A stretch of 64,000 bases of DNA from Sulfobacillus harzensis (GTDB lineage: Bacteria > Bacillota > Sulfobacillia > Sulfobacillales > Sulfobacillaceae), in contig NZ_JABBVZ010000003.1 in the NCBI RefSeq assembly GCF_012933365.1, positions 33,946-97,945 of the forward strand. Reading direction: 5' to 3'. Of the stretch, positions 32,172 through 40,503 are shown piece by piece. The notes below the pieces were generated by a model. The model was not told where the DNA came from and did not search any database. It worked only from the letters and a program-made list of their open reading frames with translations. Made by a program: the position numbers and the translations under genes. Within the stretch, counting starts at the first letter, position 1; each line of letters opens with the position of its first letter.

Positions 32172-32645
32172 ATGAGCGACAAGACACAAACTCTCAAAGT
32201 GGGCGACACCGCCCCAGATTTTACCTTGCCAAGCCATGACGGCAAAGTGAGCTTGAGTGACTATCGCGGCAAAAAGAACGTGGTTCTGGTCTCCTATCCC
32301 CTGGCCTGGACCCCTGTCTGAACGAAGGAAATGCCGGCGTTCAACCGGGCCTTGCCCGAGTTTAACCGGCTGAATGCCCAGGTGCTGGGCATTAGTGTGG
32401 ATTCGGAACCGACCAACACCGCCTGGATGGAATCCTTGGGCGGGTTGGACTATCCTCTTTTGTCCGACTTCTGGCCTCATGGTGAGGTTTTGAAGAAGTA
32501 CGGACTCTTGCGTTCAGAGGGCTACGCGGAGCGGGCGGTCATCGTGATTGACAAAGAAGGCGTGATCCGCTACATCGATGTTCACAACATCGCCGAGGCG
32601 CCCGATCCCCAAGAAGCCATCAAGGCGCTTGAAGGTCTCGCCTAA
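32172..32645 (+). CDS. peroxiredoxin with in-frame TGA at the peroxidatic position (candidate selenoprotein)
   Basis: Reading from ATG 32172 and passing one TGA (32319-32321) gives 157 residues that form a complete AhpC/TSA-like peroxiredoxin: [75 protein letters not shown] and [17 protein letters not shown]. The TGA is codon 50 and takes the exact place of the peroxidatic Cys of the TPVC(T/S) motif. The rest of the protein contains no Cys. Sequence after the TGA stays in frame and conserved for 108 codons with no other defect, unlike a decaying gene. A short hairpin lies just after the TGA (32330-32353). Selenocysteine peroxiredoxins are known in anaerobic Firmicutes. No sel genes are in this window, so a nonsense mutation or base-call error (TGA for TGC/TGT) remains possible. 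Confidence 0.8.
32330..32353 (+). promoter_or_regulatory. candidate bacterial SECIS hairpin within the peroxiredoxin gene
   Basis: Nine bases after the TGA the coding strand can fold as AA-T-G-CCGG / CCGG-G-C-C-TT with a 7-base loop CGTTCAA (32338-32344) containing a G near its 5' side. The loop starts 17 bases after the TGA, at the short end of the accepted range. The stem is short with a bulge and a mismatch, so support is only moderate. Confidence 0.4.
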
Positions 32646-32668
32646 GCCAAACAATTACTACACAATGT

Positions 32669-32705
32669 GGTCCTCGCTCCTCGTGAGTGAGGGCCCCTTA
32701 CTTTA
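32669..32705 (+). terminator. terminator after the peroxiredoxin gene
   Basis: An 11-bp stem with two G-T pairs, GGTCCTCGCTC / GAGTGAGGGCC, loop CTCGT, followed by CCTTACTTT. The stretch from here to 32990 holds no gene that I can support; an 84-codon ORF there lacks a family or ribosome site. Confidence 0.6.
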
Positions 32706-32987
32706 GCCGGCTGTCAGACGCGCCGTGATCGAAGCTTGCAATCTATCACCTACGCTCGCCTACACCTCATCACTCGTTGCCGTAGTTTCCCGGCGGTGCC
32801 GCGATTGGGATCTGCTCCCACATGTGACCGGGATTCGGAAGGTATGACTCCATCCGGAAATCTCATCCTAAGCGTGAAGGGAAGGGGCATCGTGCCAACC
32901 TATGACGCAATCGACCATAGCGGCGCTGGCACTCGCCTTGTGGGTGCACTAGCCAGCTTTCGAAAAGTGAAAGAGGGCTGCTCCACC

Positions 32988-33028
32988 TGAAAAGCCGGGG
33001 CGACAGCCTTTTGCTCTCGCCCCGGCTT
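32988..33028 (-). terminator. terminator of the sulfoquinovose synthase gene
   Basis: A 12-bp perfect stem AAGCCGGGGCGA / TCGCCCCGGCTT (32992-33003 with 33017-33028) followed on the minus strand by TTTTC. Confidence 0.9.
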
Positions 33029-33060
33029 GAGTTGACGTAAGCGGTCAAGACTCGTCCGTA

Positions 33061-34254
33061 CTAGGACTCGGACCGCTTGGTACGCCACTGGCTCGTAGCC
33101 GGAATCTTGGTGAGGTCGGCCCGATCGGCATAACGTTCCGCGATCTGCTTGACCTCCATCAACAGCCCTTCGTTAAGGAATGTGGGCTTAAGCCCCTTGG
33201 ATAGGAACAAGTCGTTTTTGACGTGCAACTCGTTTTCGTCCGCTTCCTTTCGCGGGTTAGGCAGATATTCAATCTCCGCACCCGTCAAACGGCTGACCAA
33301 TTGGGCCAGGTCGCGTACACGATGGGTCTCCGTCATCTGGTTGAAGATCTGCACCCGATCACCCGGTTGAGGCGGATTTGCAATCGCCAACTCCAAGCAC
33401 CGGACGGTATCCTGGATATGAATGAAGGCACGGGTTTGTCCACCAGTTCCATGAACAGTCAACGGATGGTGAACGGCCGCCTGCATCAAAAAGCGATTCA
33501 ACACCGTGCCGTAGTCGCCGTCATAGTCAAACCGATTGATGAGGCGCTCATCCGCCATGGTTTCCTTGGTGTTGGTGCCCCACACGATCCCCTGATGCAG
33601 ATCCGTCACGCGCACACCGTCATTTTTGTTGTAAAACTGGAAGAACAATTGATCCTGGGTTTTGGTCATGTGGTAGATCGAACCGGGATCGGGCGGATAC
33701 AGAATTTGCTTGGAAATCCGCTCGCCATCGTCCGTGGTCACCTCAATATTGAGATACCCTTCCGGAATTTTCATGCCAGCCGTGCCGTAGCCGTACACCC
33801 CCATGGTGCCTAGATGCACCAGGTGAATGTCCAGCCCAGACTCCACAATCGCTGCCAACACATTGTTGGTGGCATTGAGATTATTGTCCACCGTGTATCG
33901 CTTGTGGCTCGGGGATTTCATCGAATAGGGGGCGGAGCGCTGCTCCGCAAAATGCACGATGGCATCCGGACGCTCATTGGCAATGGCCTGAAGCAGTTTG
34001 TCATAGTCACGCGCCACGTTAAAGTTATAAAACTGAATGTCACGGCCCGATACCTCTTTCCACGCCTTAAGCCGTGTTCCTATGGGACGAATCGGGGTTA
34101 ACGACCCCGCCTCAAGCTCGTTGTCAATGTTGCGCCGCGACAGGTTGTCGACGATAACAACCTCATGGCCTAGGTTGGACAAGTGCAGACTGGTTGGCCA
34201 CCCGCAGAAACCATCGCCGCCCAGCACCATAACTTTGTTCTTCCGCAATATCAT
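33061..34254 (-). CDS. sqdB: UDP-sulfoquinovose synthase (SQD1/SqdB-like)
   Basis: A 397-residue extended SDR enzyme that makes UDP-sulfoquinovose from UDP-glucose and sulfite. The NAD site VMVLGGDGFCGWPTSLHLS is at the N-terminus. VIVDNLSRRNIDNELEAGSL, HFAEQRSAPYSMKS, HLGTMGVYGYG and TDLHQGIVWGT closely follow the SQD1 family, which is well separated from other epimerases. The start is ATG 34254 behind AAGGGCAGAG. In other organisms the product feeds the sulfolipid SQDG or sulfosugar glycans. No sulfoquinovosyltransferase (SqdD/SqdX) is adjacent, so the final product is unknown. Confidence 0.9.
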   Translation of the reverse strand: MILRKNKVMVLGGDGFCGWPTSLHLSNLGHEVVIVDNLSRRNIDNELEAGSLTPIRPIGTRLKAWKEVSGRDIQFYNFNVARDYDKLLQAIANERPDAIVHFAEQRSAPYSMKSPSHKRYTVDNNLNATNNVLAAIVESGLDIHLVHLGTMGVYGYGTAGMKIPEGYLNIEVTTDDGERISKQILYPPDPGSIYHMTKTQDQLFFQFYNKNDGVRVTDLHQGIVWGTNTKETMADERLINRFDYDGDYGTVLNRFLMQAAVHHPLTVHGTGGQTRAFIHIQDTVRCLELAIANPPQPGDRVQIFNQMTETHRVRDLAQLVSRLTGAEIEYLPNPRKEADENELHVKNDLFLSKGLKPTFLNEGLLMEVKQIAERYADRADLTKIPATSQWRTKRSES

Positions 34255-34502
34255 CTCTGCCCTTCGCCAAAAAATATGACTCCACCAAAAAACCGCCACG
34301 GTACCGCGCAAGACTTGTCCACTGACAAAATTCGCGCCCTCACCGCGTTGGCTGTCCAAAACGGAGCCGAAAAACTTTGAGTACTGAGCCCCGACTCACT
34401 TTCGGGTTCAATTCTAACATGCTTGCCTCATCATCGCACCCCGCTCCTGGCGGTATCTTTTGGCACGCAATCGGAGTCTCCGACATTGTCCGACATCACC
34501 GT
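34255..34502. other. gene-free stretch between sqdB and the CDF gene
   Basis: It must hold divergent promoters. On the minus strand an extended -10 (TGTTAGAAT) lies near 34411-34419. The plus-strand promoter is listed separately. Nothing else was recognised. Confidence 0.35.
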
Positions 34503-34532
34503 TTCACCCCGCCCAAGCCGCGTTGCTATAAT
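34503..34532 (+). promoter_or_regulatory. promoter of the CDF transporter gene
   Basis: TTCACC, 18 bases, then a perfect TATAAT, 20 bases ahead of the GTG start and upstream of a GGGGGCGAAG ribosome site. Confidence 0.6.
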
Positions 34533-34552
34533 TTGAAAAAGGGGGCGAAGGT

Positions 34553-35443
34553 GTGCACACGCATGATGGTCCCACGCGTCAACTCATTTGGGCGCTCCTG
34601 TTGACGGGCGCGATCTTTGTGCTGCAACTTGTGGGGGCACTGATGTCCCAATCGCTCTCTCTCTTATCCAACGCCGGCCACTTATTTACTGATCTGGGTT
34701 CCATCGGGTTGGCCCTTTATGCCGCCAAAGTTGGCCAACACCGCCCCACCCAAGAATTGAGCTACGGATACAGCCGGAGCGGTATCGTGGCTGCCTTCGT
34801 CAACGGGCTGATTTTGGCCGCCATTGCGATAGCCTTGATGATCTCCAGCATCTATCGATTCATTCGGCCTGCCCCCGTCAATGCCAGCGTCATGTTAGTT
34901 GTGACGATCATTACCTTGGGATTGAATTTGGCCACCTCCTGGGTCTTGCATCCGCCGCAAAAAAGCCGGGACATCAACCGGTGGGGCGTCTATTGGCATG
35001 CGTTGGGCGACGCCTTTAGCTCGTTGGGCATTTTACTGGCCGCCCTGTTAATTGATGAGACCGGCTGGAACGGGTGGGACCCGGTGGCCGCTTTGGCCGT
35101 GGGCCTCTTCATTCTTTGGGCCAGCTGGAAGACGGCTCGGCCTAGCCTGCGCATCCTCATGGAGGCAACCCCCGAAGGGACGCGCCTCGATGAGATTCGT
35201 CAAACCTTTTTGAGCCATCCCGACGTCAATGACGTCCACCATCTGCATGTGTGGTCCATCTCCCCCGAATTGCACGCGCTGTCGGCCCATATCCGCCTTG
35301 GCACGACCTCCATTCGCGATGGGCAGCGCGTCATTGAGCAGTTGAACCACGATTTGGCGGCCCATCATGACATTCACCACGTGACCCTGCAAATCGAGGC
35401 GGAACAGCATGACGACCCGGACGACGGAATCCCCACAAATTGA
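34553..35443 (+). CDS. cation diffusion facilitator (CzcD/ZitB-like) metal exporter
   Basis: A 296-residue, six-helix metal/proton antiporter. The site in helix 2 reads LSNAGHLFTDLGS (H and D ligands) and in helix 5 YWHALGDAFSSLG (H, D), the HxxxD pairs typical of Zn-transporting CDFs. The C-terminal domain has VNDVHHLHVWSISPELHALSAH. The start is GTG at 34553. It probably exports Zn/Co/Cd. An HTHD at the very N-terminus could also bind metal. Confidence 0.93.
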   Translation: MHTHDGPTRQLIWALLLTGAIFVLQLVGALMSQSLSLLSNAGHLFTDLGSIGLALYAAKVGQHRPTQELSYGYSRSGIVAAFVNGLILAAIAIALMISSIYRFIRPAPVNASVMLVVTIITLGLNLATSWVLHPPQKSRDINRWGVYWHALGDAFSSLGILLAALLIDETGWNGWDPVAALAVGLFILWASWKTARPSLRILMEATPEGTRLDEIRQTFLSHPDVNDVHHLHVWSISPELHALSAHIRLGTTSIRDGQRVIEQLNHDLAAHHDIHHVTLQIEAEQHDDPDDGIPTN

Positions 35444-35459
35444 CACGCTTCGACCTTCC

Positions 35460-35488
35460 CTGACAAACCCCATCTTTGATACTATGAA
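35460..35488 (+). promoter_or_regulatory. possible promoter of the first carboxypeptidase gene
   Basis: CTGACA, a 17-base spacer, TATGAA, followed by TCGGAGGAGG and the GTG start. It is a partial match only. Confidence 0.4.
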
Positions 35489-35518
35489 TATTGTGATTAC
35501 CTCGGAGGAGGATACCCT

Positions 35519-36487
35519 GTGCTGCCCGCCCCCAAAACCCGTGCGCCCAAGCGCAAGAGAGCCCCTTGGGCTCTGTTGGCTGTTATTGCCGCCCTGGTAG
35601 CGGCTGCCAGTGTGCATCATAAAGCCCATCAGCGTCAAGTTAAGGTGGACCAGTATTGGAGCACCCCAGCCAAGTTGTCAGCGCCGCCGTTAGTGGTGCT
35701 GCCGAAAACGCCCGTGGTCACACGCCTTCCCTTTCCCATCGGAGAAAACTCCGGGGTGCTATGGAACCTCAACAACGGCCAACTGTTGTGGGCCATGGAT
35801 CCCCACCTGCGGGAGCCTTACGCATCGACCACCAAATTAATGACCATATATTTAGCGCTTCACCAATTGCCGCTGAGTCAGGTGGTCAGCATTTCGCCAA
35901 GGGCCGCTGCCACACCCGGGTCTGACATCAAGATGGCCGTCGGCAACCGCTTTACGGTCAAGCAGCTTCTCTATGCCTTGATGCTGCGTTCGGCCAATGA
36001 TTCCGCCGTCGCACTGGCGCAAGCTGACCAGGGGCATGTGGCTAAATTTGTTGCGGAAATGAATCAAACCGCCCAATCGCTGGGCATGCAGGGAACCACC
36101 TATGGCGATCCGGATGGGCTGAACCCCCACTCGGCGGGTACGGCGTGGGATCTGAGCATCATCGCCCGACAAGACATGCAAAACCCGCTTTTTCGGCAAA
36201 TTGTCCGTACCAAAAGCACCAGTCTTCCCTACAACCCGGTCGTCACCAATCTGAACGGCCTCTTGTACTTGGATCCCACCGTCATCGGCGTCAAGACTGG
36301 ATGGACGGGAGCAGCCGGATTCAATCTGGTCTTTGCTGCGACCCGGCAAGTCAATGGCCAGCCGGTGACGCTTCTAGGCGTCATCATGCACGGACAGCAT
36401 GGGTTCCCGCCCGAATATCAAGATGCCGAGAAAATTCTAAACTGGGGCTTCAAGACGGTTAAAGGCGCTCCCACCACCGCACCGTAA
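35519..36487 (+). CDS. D-alanyl-D-alanine carboxypeptidase (PBP5-type, copy 1)
   Basis: A 322-residue penicillin-binding protein of the DacA/S11 family. It has an N-terminal anchor helix after a basic start (KTRAPKRKRAPWALLAVIAA). The nucleophile motif is STTK in YASTTKLM, the second is SAN in LRSANDSAV, and the third is KTG in GVKTGWTG. It trims the terminal D-Ala from peptidoglycan pentapeptides. The C-terminal PBP5 beta domain is missing, making it shorter than copy 2. The start is GTG, 7 bases from GGAGGAGG. Its 3' end overlaps convergent copy 2 by 29 bases. Confidence 0.93.
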   Translation: MLPAPKTRAPKRKRAPWALLAVIAALVAAASVHHKAHQRQVKVDQYWSTPAKLSAPPLVVLPKTPVVTRLPFPIGENSGVLWNLNNGQLLWAMDPHLREPYASTTKLMTIYLALHQLPLSQVVSISPRAAATPGSDIKMAVGNRFTVKQLLYALMLRSANDSAVALAQADQGHVAKFVAEMNQTAQSLGMQGTTYGDPDGLNPHSAGTAWDLSIIARQDMQNPLFRQIVRTKSTSLPYNPVVTNLNGLLYLDPTVIGVKTGWTGAAGFNLVFAATRQVNGQPVTLLGVIMHGQHGFPPEYQDAEKILNWGFKTVKGAPTTAP

Positions 36488-37643
36488 CGCTTTTCCCGGC
36501 TACCACTGGCACCCATACGGCAAGACCATGAGACCCAGTCTCCAGCCGCGCCTCCCCCACTACCTGGCCTCTTTCGATGCGCGTTGAAGCCAGTGGGTAC
36601 CAACGAACCTGCAAGACGCCTTGGGAGACATCGGCGAATGCGCCGAGCGGTTTTTTCACCAGCAGCGGAACGGACTCCGATCGCAAGAGCCAGCCTCGTT
36701 TAACTGGAAGCACCCCGATCTCGCGTCCAGCGGGCACGACCGTTCGCCAGGGCACATCACGAAACCCCGTGTTGAGGAGTTGGGTGACATCTCTAAACAT
36801 GGGACTCAACGATGTTGACGGTTCTCCCAGCACGACCCCGTAGAGCGTCAACGAATTTCCCGCTTGGGCCCGCGTAGCTGCAAACGCCAGACAGGTCCCC
36901 GCATAGGGCGTCCAACCGGTTTTAATCCCGATAGCGCCCGGATAGCTCCATAACAATTGGTTCAAATTGGTCAGATCGCCAAACGGTGTTTGAGCCGTTT
37001 TGGTCGACACCAGGGTCCGAAACTCCGGGATAGCCATGTCCCGCATGATTAATTTCATCAAATCCCGAGTGGTGGAATACCCATGATGGTTCACGCCGTC
37101 GGGGTCCACATAATGGGTCTGATGCATGCCGAGTTGCTGGGCGCGCCGATTCATCTCGGCGATGAACGCACTGGCGCCGCCAGGGTAATTGTCGGCCAAC
37201 ACCCAGGCACTGTCATCGGCCGACGGCAGCATCAATGCCCAGAGCAAATCTTTCACGGTCACCCTTTCGCCGGCAGACAAGGGCACCTCGCTGTCCGCTT
37301 TTCTCAATCCGTTGCGATAGTTGGCTACCTCATCGGGGGTGATGGTCACCATCCGGTTTAAGGGATAAATCCGCGGGTGGGTGAGAACCACATTGGCGGT
37401 CATTATTTTGGTCACACTGGCAATAGGGCGCTCCGCGTCCCCATGATATTGAAAGAGGGTCGGACCTCCCGCGACCGCGAGTTCGGCACTTCCGGCGGCG
37501 GTGCTAAAGCGAGGCTTGGGGGGATGAAGGGCATAATGAGACGCCGCTGTCTCGCGGGGAGCTTCCACCGTTGCGCGAAGCCCAACCCCGCCAATTAAGC
37601 CCAGCACCAACACAAATAGAACGGCAATGGAAAATTTCTTCAT
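36459..37643 (-). CDS. D-alanyl-D-alanine carboxypeptidase (PBP5-type, copy 2) with SxD in place of SxN
   Basis: A 394-residue S11-family enzyme. It has a signal helix (MKKFSIAVLFVLVLGLIGGV), SxxK motif SVTK, second motif SAD in MLPSADDSAW and KTG in GIKTGWTPYAG, followed by a C-terminal beta domain (from about 300). The Asn of the SxN motif is replaced by Asp, which could change activity or penicillin binding. Copy 1 retains SAN at the same place. The start ATG 37643 follows GGAGGACGC. The two genes converge. Confidence 0.92.
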   Translation of the reverse strand: MKKFSIAVLFVLVLGLIGGVGLRATVEAPRETAASHYALHPPKPRFSTAAGSAELAVAGGPTLFQYHGDAERPIASVTKIMTANVVLTHPRIYPLNRMVTITPDEVANYRNGLRKADSEVPLSAGERVTVKDLLWALMLPSADDSAWVLADNYPGGASAFIAEMNRRAQQLGMHQTHYVDPDGVNHHGYSTTRDLMKLIMRDMAIPEFRTLVSTKTAQTPFGDLTNLNQLLWSYPGAIGIKTGWTPYAGTCLAFAATRAQAGNSLTLYGVVLGEPSTSLSPMFRDVTQLLNTGFRDVPWRTVVPAGREIGVLPVKRGWLLRSESVPLLVKKPLGAFADVSQGVLQVRWYPLASTRIERGQVVGEARLETGSHGLAVWVPVVAGKSVTVRWWERL

Positions 37644-37740
37644 GCGTCCTCCAAGGCACCGCTCATGGGGGTGCTTCGTATTGTGTAACGATTCAAGCAC
37701 GACCAGCCATCACTTTACCATTTCCGAAGGAGGAACCGGC

Positions 37741-38463
37741 GTGAATCCTGAAATCAGGATACTCGATGACGAAGACACCCGCCTAGCCGAGGCCTGGGCA
37801 ACACTTTCACCTCAATTGGAGGCTCTCGGGCCTCAAGCGGTGCTGGCCTGGGCGACGAAGCAGTTCCCCGAAGGTCTAGTGCTGGCCTCCAGTTTTGGTG
37901 CCGAGGACATGGTGCTCATCGACATGCTGACACGGGTCACCGATCACCCGGTGGTGTTCTATTTGGATACGGGACTGCTCTTCCCGGAGACCTACACCCT
38001 CATCCGCCAGGTCGAAGCGCGCTACCCGTTGCGACTGGTGCGAGTCGCACCCGCTTTGTCCATCGAGGAGCAAGGCGAGCGCTTGGGTCCCGCGCTCTGG
38101 TCCCGGAACCCCGATCAGTGCTGTGCCATCCGCAAGGTCGAGCCACTCCAGCGCTATCTTGCCGATAAGCGCGCCTGGATCACCGGCATTCGCCGTGACC
38201 AGACCCCCTTTCGCAAAAACGCCCCGGTAGTAGGATTCGACGAGCGCCACGGGCTGGTAAAAATTAACCCCTTGGCCCCCTGGAGCCAAAAAGATGTGTT
38301 TCGTTACTTGGTGAAAAATCAGGTGCCCTACAACCCGCTGCACGACCACGGATACCCCAGCATCGGATGCGTGCCCTGCACCCGTCCGGTCAATCCTGGG
38401 GACGATCCGCGTGCCGGGCGCTGGGCAGGACAGGAGAAGACAGAATGCGGACTCCATCTCTAA
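37741..38463 (+). CDS. cysH: adenylyl-sulfate (APS) reductase, thioredoxin-type
   Basis: A 240-residue CysH. The PAPS-reductase fold shows LASSFGAEDMVLIDM and FYLDTGLLFPETY. Cysteine pairs CC (in NPDQCCAIRK) and CVPC (in GCVPCTRPV) are the [4Fe-4S] ligands that mark APS-using enzymes rather than PAPS-using ones. The catalytic Cys is in the C-terminal KTECGLHL. It reduces APS to sulfite for cysteine synthesis. The start is GTG 37741 after GAAGGAGGAACCGGC. It overlaps sat by 19 bases, so the two steps of sulfate activation and reduction are coupled; no APS kinase is needed. Confidence 0.94.
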   Translation: MNPEIRILDDEDTRLAEAWATLSPQLEALGPQAVLAWATKQFPEGLVLASSFGAEDMVLIDMLTRVTDHPVVFYLDTGLLFPETYTLIRQVEARYPLRLVRVAPALSIEEQGERLGPALWSRNPDQCCAIRKVEPLQRYLADKRAWITGIRRDQTPFRKNAPVVGFDERHGLVKINPLAPWSQKDVFRYLVKNQVPYNPLHDHGYPSIGCVPCTRPVNPGDDPRAGRWAGQEKTECGLHL

Positions 38464-39605
38464 TCGAGCCTCATGGCGGTCTCTTGGTGGAGCAGGAGCT
38501 CCCCTTGGCGATCGCCAAGGAACTGGTGCAGACGCTAAGCCACGTGCCCCAAGTCCCTTTGGATCGCTTCCACTACGACGACGTCATCTGCCTGGCTACG
38601 GGCGTTTTCAGCCCTCTGCGAGGATTTCAGGACCGCCATCAGGTCCGCTCCGTTCTCGAGACGATGCGGCTTCCCGATGGCCAGGTGTGGCCCATTCCCA
38701 TCACCCTACCGGCAGTCAGCGACGTGTCAGCCCGCATTCAAAAATCACGGCTGGTACGACTGACCTTAGAGAGCCACACGGTAGCGATCATGCATGTAGA
38801 TGACATCTTTTGGCAGGACCCCGAAGAAGAAGCGCGGCTCGTCTATGGCACCACCGATCCGGCGCATCCCGGCGTCCGCCGCATGCTGTCGGAAAGCCCG
38901 ATTCGTCTTGCCGGCCCCGTCACCTTGACCGAGGAGCCTATCTTCGAGGAGAATCCGGTGCTAACCCCCCGGGAAATGCGCGCTCTCATCCGCGAGCGGG
39001 GTTGGACCACGGTGGCTGCTTTTCAGACCCGAAACCCACTTCACCGAGCACACGAGTACATTCAAAAGGTGGTGCTGGAAACTGTGGATGGTCTTGTGGT
39101 CCACCCCTTGATCGGGACCACCAAGAGCGACGATGTGCCCGCCCGAGTGCGCTGGCAAGTCTATCAGACGCTGCTCGGTGAATATTATCCGAAGTCCCGA
39201 ACCTATCTGTCGGGATTTCCCGCAGCGATGCGCTACGGTGGCCCCCGGGAAGCGCTTTTGCACGCGCTGGCCCGGAAAAACTATGGCTTTACCCACTTCA
39301 TTGTGGGCCGCGATCACGCCGGCGTCGGAGCGTTCTATCACCCGTTGGCCAGCCAACAGATTTTCCATCGGTTTTCCCCAGAGGAAATCGGCATTACCAT
39401 CGTTCCGGCGGAACCGGCCTTTTTTTGCCGCAAGTGTCAGCAGATGGCCACCGCCCGCACCTGCCCGCACGACGCCAGCCAACATGAAAAGCTGTCCGGC
39501 ACCCGAGTTCGGACCACCCTCAAACAAGGCAACTTTTTGCCACCCGAGACCATTCGCCCGGAAGTGGAGGCGATCTTGCACGCCTACTATCGCGATTTGA
39601 GCTGA
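38445..39605 (+). CDS. sat: sulfate adenylyltransferase
   Basis: A 386-residue ATP sulfurylase of the homo-oligomeric type. It makes APS from ATP and sulfate. AAFQTRNPLHRAHEYI contains the QxRN and HxxH sites. PAAMRYGGPREALLHALARK and FIVGRDHAGVG follow. A Cys-rich site near the end (CRKCQQM and CPH) is consistent with the Zn-binding domain of bacterial/archaeal Sat. The start is ATG 38445 after AGGAG. It ends in a symmetrical terminator. Confidence 0.95.
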   Translation: MRTPSLIEPHGGLLVEQELPLAIAKELVQTLSHVPQVPLDRFHYDDVICLATGVFSPLRGFQDRHQVRSVLETMRLPDGQVWPIPITLPAVSDVSARIQKSRLVRLTLESHTVAIMHVDDIFWQDPEEEARLVYGTTDPAHPGVRRMLSESPIRLAGPVTLTEEPIFEENPVLTPREMRALIRERGWTTVAAFQTRNPLHRAHEYIQKVVLETVDGLVVHPLIGTTKSDDVPARVRWQVYQTLLGEYYPKSRTYLSGFPAAMRYGGPREALLHALARKNYGFTHFIVGRDHAGVGAFYHPLASQQIFHRFSPEEIGITIVPAEPAFFCRKCQQMATARTCPHDASQHEKLSGTRVRTTLKQGNFLPPETIRPEVEAILHAYYRDLS

Positions 39606-39618
39606 GAGAACACGGGGA

Positions 39619-39655
39619 CAAAACAACGGAGCGGGATGCCCGCTCCGTTGTTTCT
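39619..39655. terminator. bidirectional terminator between sat and the Spo0E-like gene
   Basis: A 15-bp perfect stem (39621-39635 with 39639-39653) closed by a 3-base loop ATG, with A residues on the left and TTT on the right, so it works for both strands. It touches the stop of the Spo0E-like gene. Confidence 0.9.
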
Positions 39656-39836
39656 AGTTCCCGGAAGAATCGCTTCGGCACTCCTCTTGTTGGAAATAGG
39701 CCAAGATGGCCCGGTCCAGCAGGATGGAAATCCGCAACACCCGTTCGTGCGTGAGCGAGCCGGTTTCTTTGACAGCGCGCTCCAATTCTTGTCTTAATTG
39801 GGCCACCCGCCCGTCATGAACCCACCTGCCGCTCAC
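39654..39836 (-). CDS. Spo0E-like aspartyl-phosphate phosphatase
   Basis: A 60-residue helical hairpin protein. LRQELERAVKETGSLTHERV then LRISILLDRAILAYFQ matches the Spo0E family, where the S-x-x-x-D motif (SILLD here) contacts the phospho-regulator Spo0A. Such proteins delay sporulation. The start is GTG at 39836 following AAAGGACGAG. Its presence supports a spore-forming Gram-positive host. Confidence 0.85.
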   Translation of the reverse strand: MSGRWVHDGRVAQLRQELERAVKETGSLTHERVLRISILLDRAILAYFQQEECRSDSSGN

Positions 39837-39891
39837 GGTCTCGTCCTTTCCGCCGACTTAAGAAGCATCGTATCCTTTTCGGGTCAATATG

Positions 39892-40503
39892 TCAATAATT
39901 GACAAGGTTTTCCCGAATCCAACGTTGGATGTCACGGAGCTCCGTCTCGCCTATCGTATGCGAGATGGGGTAGCGATGGGCGCTGACTCGGGCACCAGCC
40001 GCCTCAAGAATTCGGAGCGTTTCTTCCCCACGCTCGGGCACCACCACCGGATCCTCTGACCCATGCCCCCAAAAGATCGGGAAATCCGCAAGCGATCCCG
40101 CCGGCGGAGGCTTAAGCAACGGGGGCGCACTAAGACTAATGATGCCCAGCAACCCTTGTTGTTGGCGATGAACGGCCAGAGCCTGGGCCATCATGCCTCC
40201 CTGACTGAAGCCCATGACCACGACCGGCAACACCGGTTCAAGCGTCTCGACCCATTGGTTCAGCGCCTCGACACTTGCTTGCCATTCCTGTACATTAGCG
40301 GCACCGTCCCGCCCAAATCCGTACCAGGCATATCCGGGCCCAAAGGCGAACGGTGCCCGCAACGAGTAAACGCGGACGGTGGGTCCAAAGACCGGAGCCA
40401 GGGGCAGCAAGTCCTCTTCGTCGCTTCCCCGGCCATGCAAGAGCAGTGCAACAATCTGGGCATCCCCGCTTGGGGCGTCAATCAGCCGCGAATACAGTTC
40501 CAT
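39892..40503 (-). CDS. alpha/beta-hydrolase esterase (YpfH/phospholipase-carboxylesterase type)
   Basis: A 203-residue hydrolase. LLLHGRGSDEEDLLPLA forms the oxyanion region. The nucleophile elbow is GFSQGG, the Asp is in GHGSEDPVV, and the His in YPISHTIGE. Its size and motif order fit the family of small carboxylesterases acting on short acyl esters. The start ATG 40503 is well spaced from GGAGGCGAGCC. It is divergent from the acyl-CoA synthetase, which may reflect a shared lipid role. Confidence 0.88.
   Translation of the reverse strand: MELYSRLIDAPSGDAQIVALLLHGRGSDEEDLLPLAPVFGPTVRVYSLRAPFAFGPGYAWYGFGRDGAANVQEWQASVEALNQWVETLEPVLPVVVMGFSQGGMMAQALAVHRQQQGLLGIISLSAPPLLKPPPAGSLADFPIFWGHGSEDPVVVPERGEETLRILEAAGARVSAHRYPISHTIGETELRDIQRWIRENLVNY

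Noticed and set aside
32346..32358. CGGGC-CTT-GCCCG hairpin as the SECIS element
   Set aside because: Its 3-base loop has no G, so it fits bacterial SECIS rules less well than the hairpin nearer the TGA.
32331..32645. A separate 104-residue gene starting at ATG 32331
   Set aside because: It is the rear part of the peroxiredoxin; the matching front part lies in the same frame before the TGA and has the ribosome site.
32736..32990. Plus-strand ORF of 84 codons after the peroxiredoxin
   Set aside because: No ribosome site, no domain, and it runs into the sqdB terminator.
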